A DNA stretch of 64,000 bases from Phialocephala subalpina (lineage: Eukaryota; Ascomycota; Leotiomycetes; Helotiales; Mollisiaceae), in assembly GCA_900073065.1 (NCBI GenBank), contig FJOG01000001.1, forward strand, positions 634,430 to 698,429. Reading direction: 5' to 3'. A model generated the notes under the pieces. It searched no databases. It saw only the letters and a list, made by a program, of their open reading frames with translations, and was not told the DNA's origin. Position 1 is the stretch's first letter, and every line of letters begins with the position of its first letter. This document shows, one piece after another, positions 63,186 to 64,000 of this stretch. Both the position numbers and the translations under genes were made by a program.

Positions 63186-64000
63186 ATGAGGATTCTTTGT
63201 CTTCACGGAAGGGGTTCCAATACCGACGTAAGTTTTTGGTCATTGCCATTGTCTTTCAATTCTAGCAGAGGTTGACTGAAATGCAGATATTCAAAATGCA
63301 GACTGGTAAGATACCTTCTTTAAGATCGCCGAGGCGACCACCATCTTAACGTTTCCAGCTGGCTTTCGGTCACTATTGGATGACTATGACTTTGAATTTG
63401 TTCAAGGTCAAATGCCTCATGTCGAAGGTGTGTCTTGCAACAAGAGGATCTTTATCTCCCACCATGACATCGCTGACTTCACGAAGGAAATTGGTCACTG
63501 CACACAACAGACTTTGCCAAGTCCAAACTTTGGGGCTACTTCAATGTTCTTGATCCCCACGACGTCGAGGACACTGAGCGTCAACTATTGCAGCTGGCTA
63601 TCGAGGACGGGCCTTACGATGGCATATTAGGGTATTCGCAAGGAGCTACTTTAGCTGCGCAAAGTATCATCCGCTACACGATCGAGCACCCAGAAGCAAC
63701 GATCCAAGACATGCCATTTCGATTCGCTGTTTTCTTCAACGGTGCAACTCCTAGTCGAGTTTTCGAAATGGCGGAAAAGCCAATTCCTGTTTGTGCAGAA
63801 AACGAGCCTGAAGCAATCTACTTCTACAGCCAGATGAAAGCCAATCCGCTTCTTCACACGACGAAGCTATTTCCGGCCTTACTTCCAAATGGTCGCCCAA
63901 TTTTGACGGATAACAAACTGGGAATGTTGAGGTGTGACGCAGCTCTTGACGGAACACTGATCAAAATTCCTACACTGCATGTGCGGTGTCCGGGAGACAG
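63186..64000 (+). CDS. FSH1-family serine hydrolase (LovG-like), runs off the window
   Basis: Exons 63186-63227, 63287-63305, 63359-63427 and 63511 to beyond the end. It starts MRILCLHGRGSNTD, the N-terminal signature of FSH1 proteins. Exon 2 is only 19 nt. The body reads FEFVQGQMPHVEGDFAK, then DGPYDGILGYSQGATLAAQS with nucleophile Ser in GYSQG, FRFAVFFNGATPS, and IPTLHVRCPGDR just before the edge. That last part is the acid strand (Asp), so only the catalytic His and C-terminus are outside. Lovastatin LovG, a trans-acting thioesterase releasing the product of the reducing PKS LovB, is of this family. Location directly divergent from a reducing PKS without a TE domain strongly suggests the same role, but the substrate is inferred. 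Confidence 0.88.

Noticed and set aside
1..64000. tRNA or rRNA genes, CRISPR arrays
   Set aside because: No cloverleaf-compatible segment with a TTCGA loop and acceptor pairing, and no regularly spaced repeat-spacer array, was found by eye; CRISPR is not expected in a fungus.

Overview
The window is a piece of a filamentous ascomycete genome (Pezizomycotina; the style fits Leotiomycetes, but I cannot prove the class). The evidence is short 45-130 nt introns with CTRAC/TGCTAAC branch points, an AT-rich tract mutated in the manner of repeat-induced point mutation (RIP), a bifunctional eukaryotic ADE2, a multidomain fungal polyketide synthase and fungal-specific membrane families. Exon structures below were built by hand from splice signals and frame continuity. 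No RNA or homology search was available.

Layout. Bases 1-5450 are a RIP-degraded retrotransposon graveyard that keeps two LTR copies in opposite orientation. From 5450 to 31 kb lies ordinary euchromatin: an MDR oxidoreductase, a seven-exon four-TM protein, a CorA/Mnr2-type Mg transporter, a run of small minus-strand lineage-type proteins (15.4-19.3 kb, including one paralogous pair), a HAD dehalogenase, a Pro/Ser-rich hypothetical protein, a frameshifted P-loop kinase, an alpha/beta hydrolase and a MYND-finger protein.

Bases 31-47 kb look like a small-molecule metabolism neighbourhood. A tartrate/isopropylmalate-type dehydrogenase and a fluoroacetate-dehalogenase-like hydrolase are divergent. 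They are followed by an MFS exporter, an RfeG-like gene cut by a 386-N gap, a zinc alcohol dehydrogenase, a broken CocE/NonD hydrolase, a cytochrome P450 and a rhodopsin-domain (PTH11-like) membrane protein. Copies of the dehalogenase 3' end and of the alcohol dehydrogenase 3' end are scattered here, which shows local duplication and decay.

Bases 47-51 kb hold an NAD(P)-binding epimerase-like protein, an orphan 359-aa ORF and ADE2. The right end (53.3-64 kb) is the left part of a secondary-metabolite cluster: a complete highly reducing PKS (KS-AT-DH-cMT-ER-KR-ACP, about 2694 aa, 8 exons) divergent from an FSH1/LovG-type serine hydrolase that runs off the window. The shared 1.36-kb promoter carries a directly repeated element of about 48 bp. 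The likely logic is that the PKS builds a methylated reduced chain and the hydrolase releases it. The rest of the cluster should lie beyond 64 kb.
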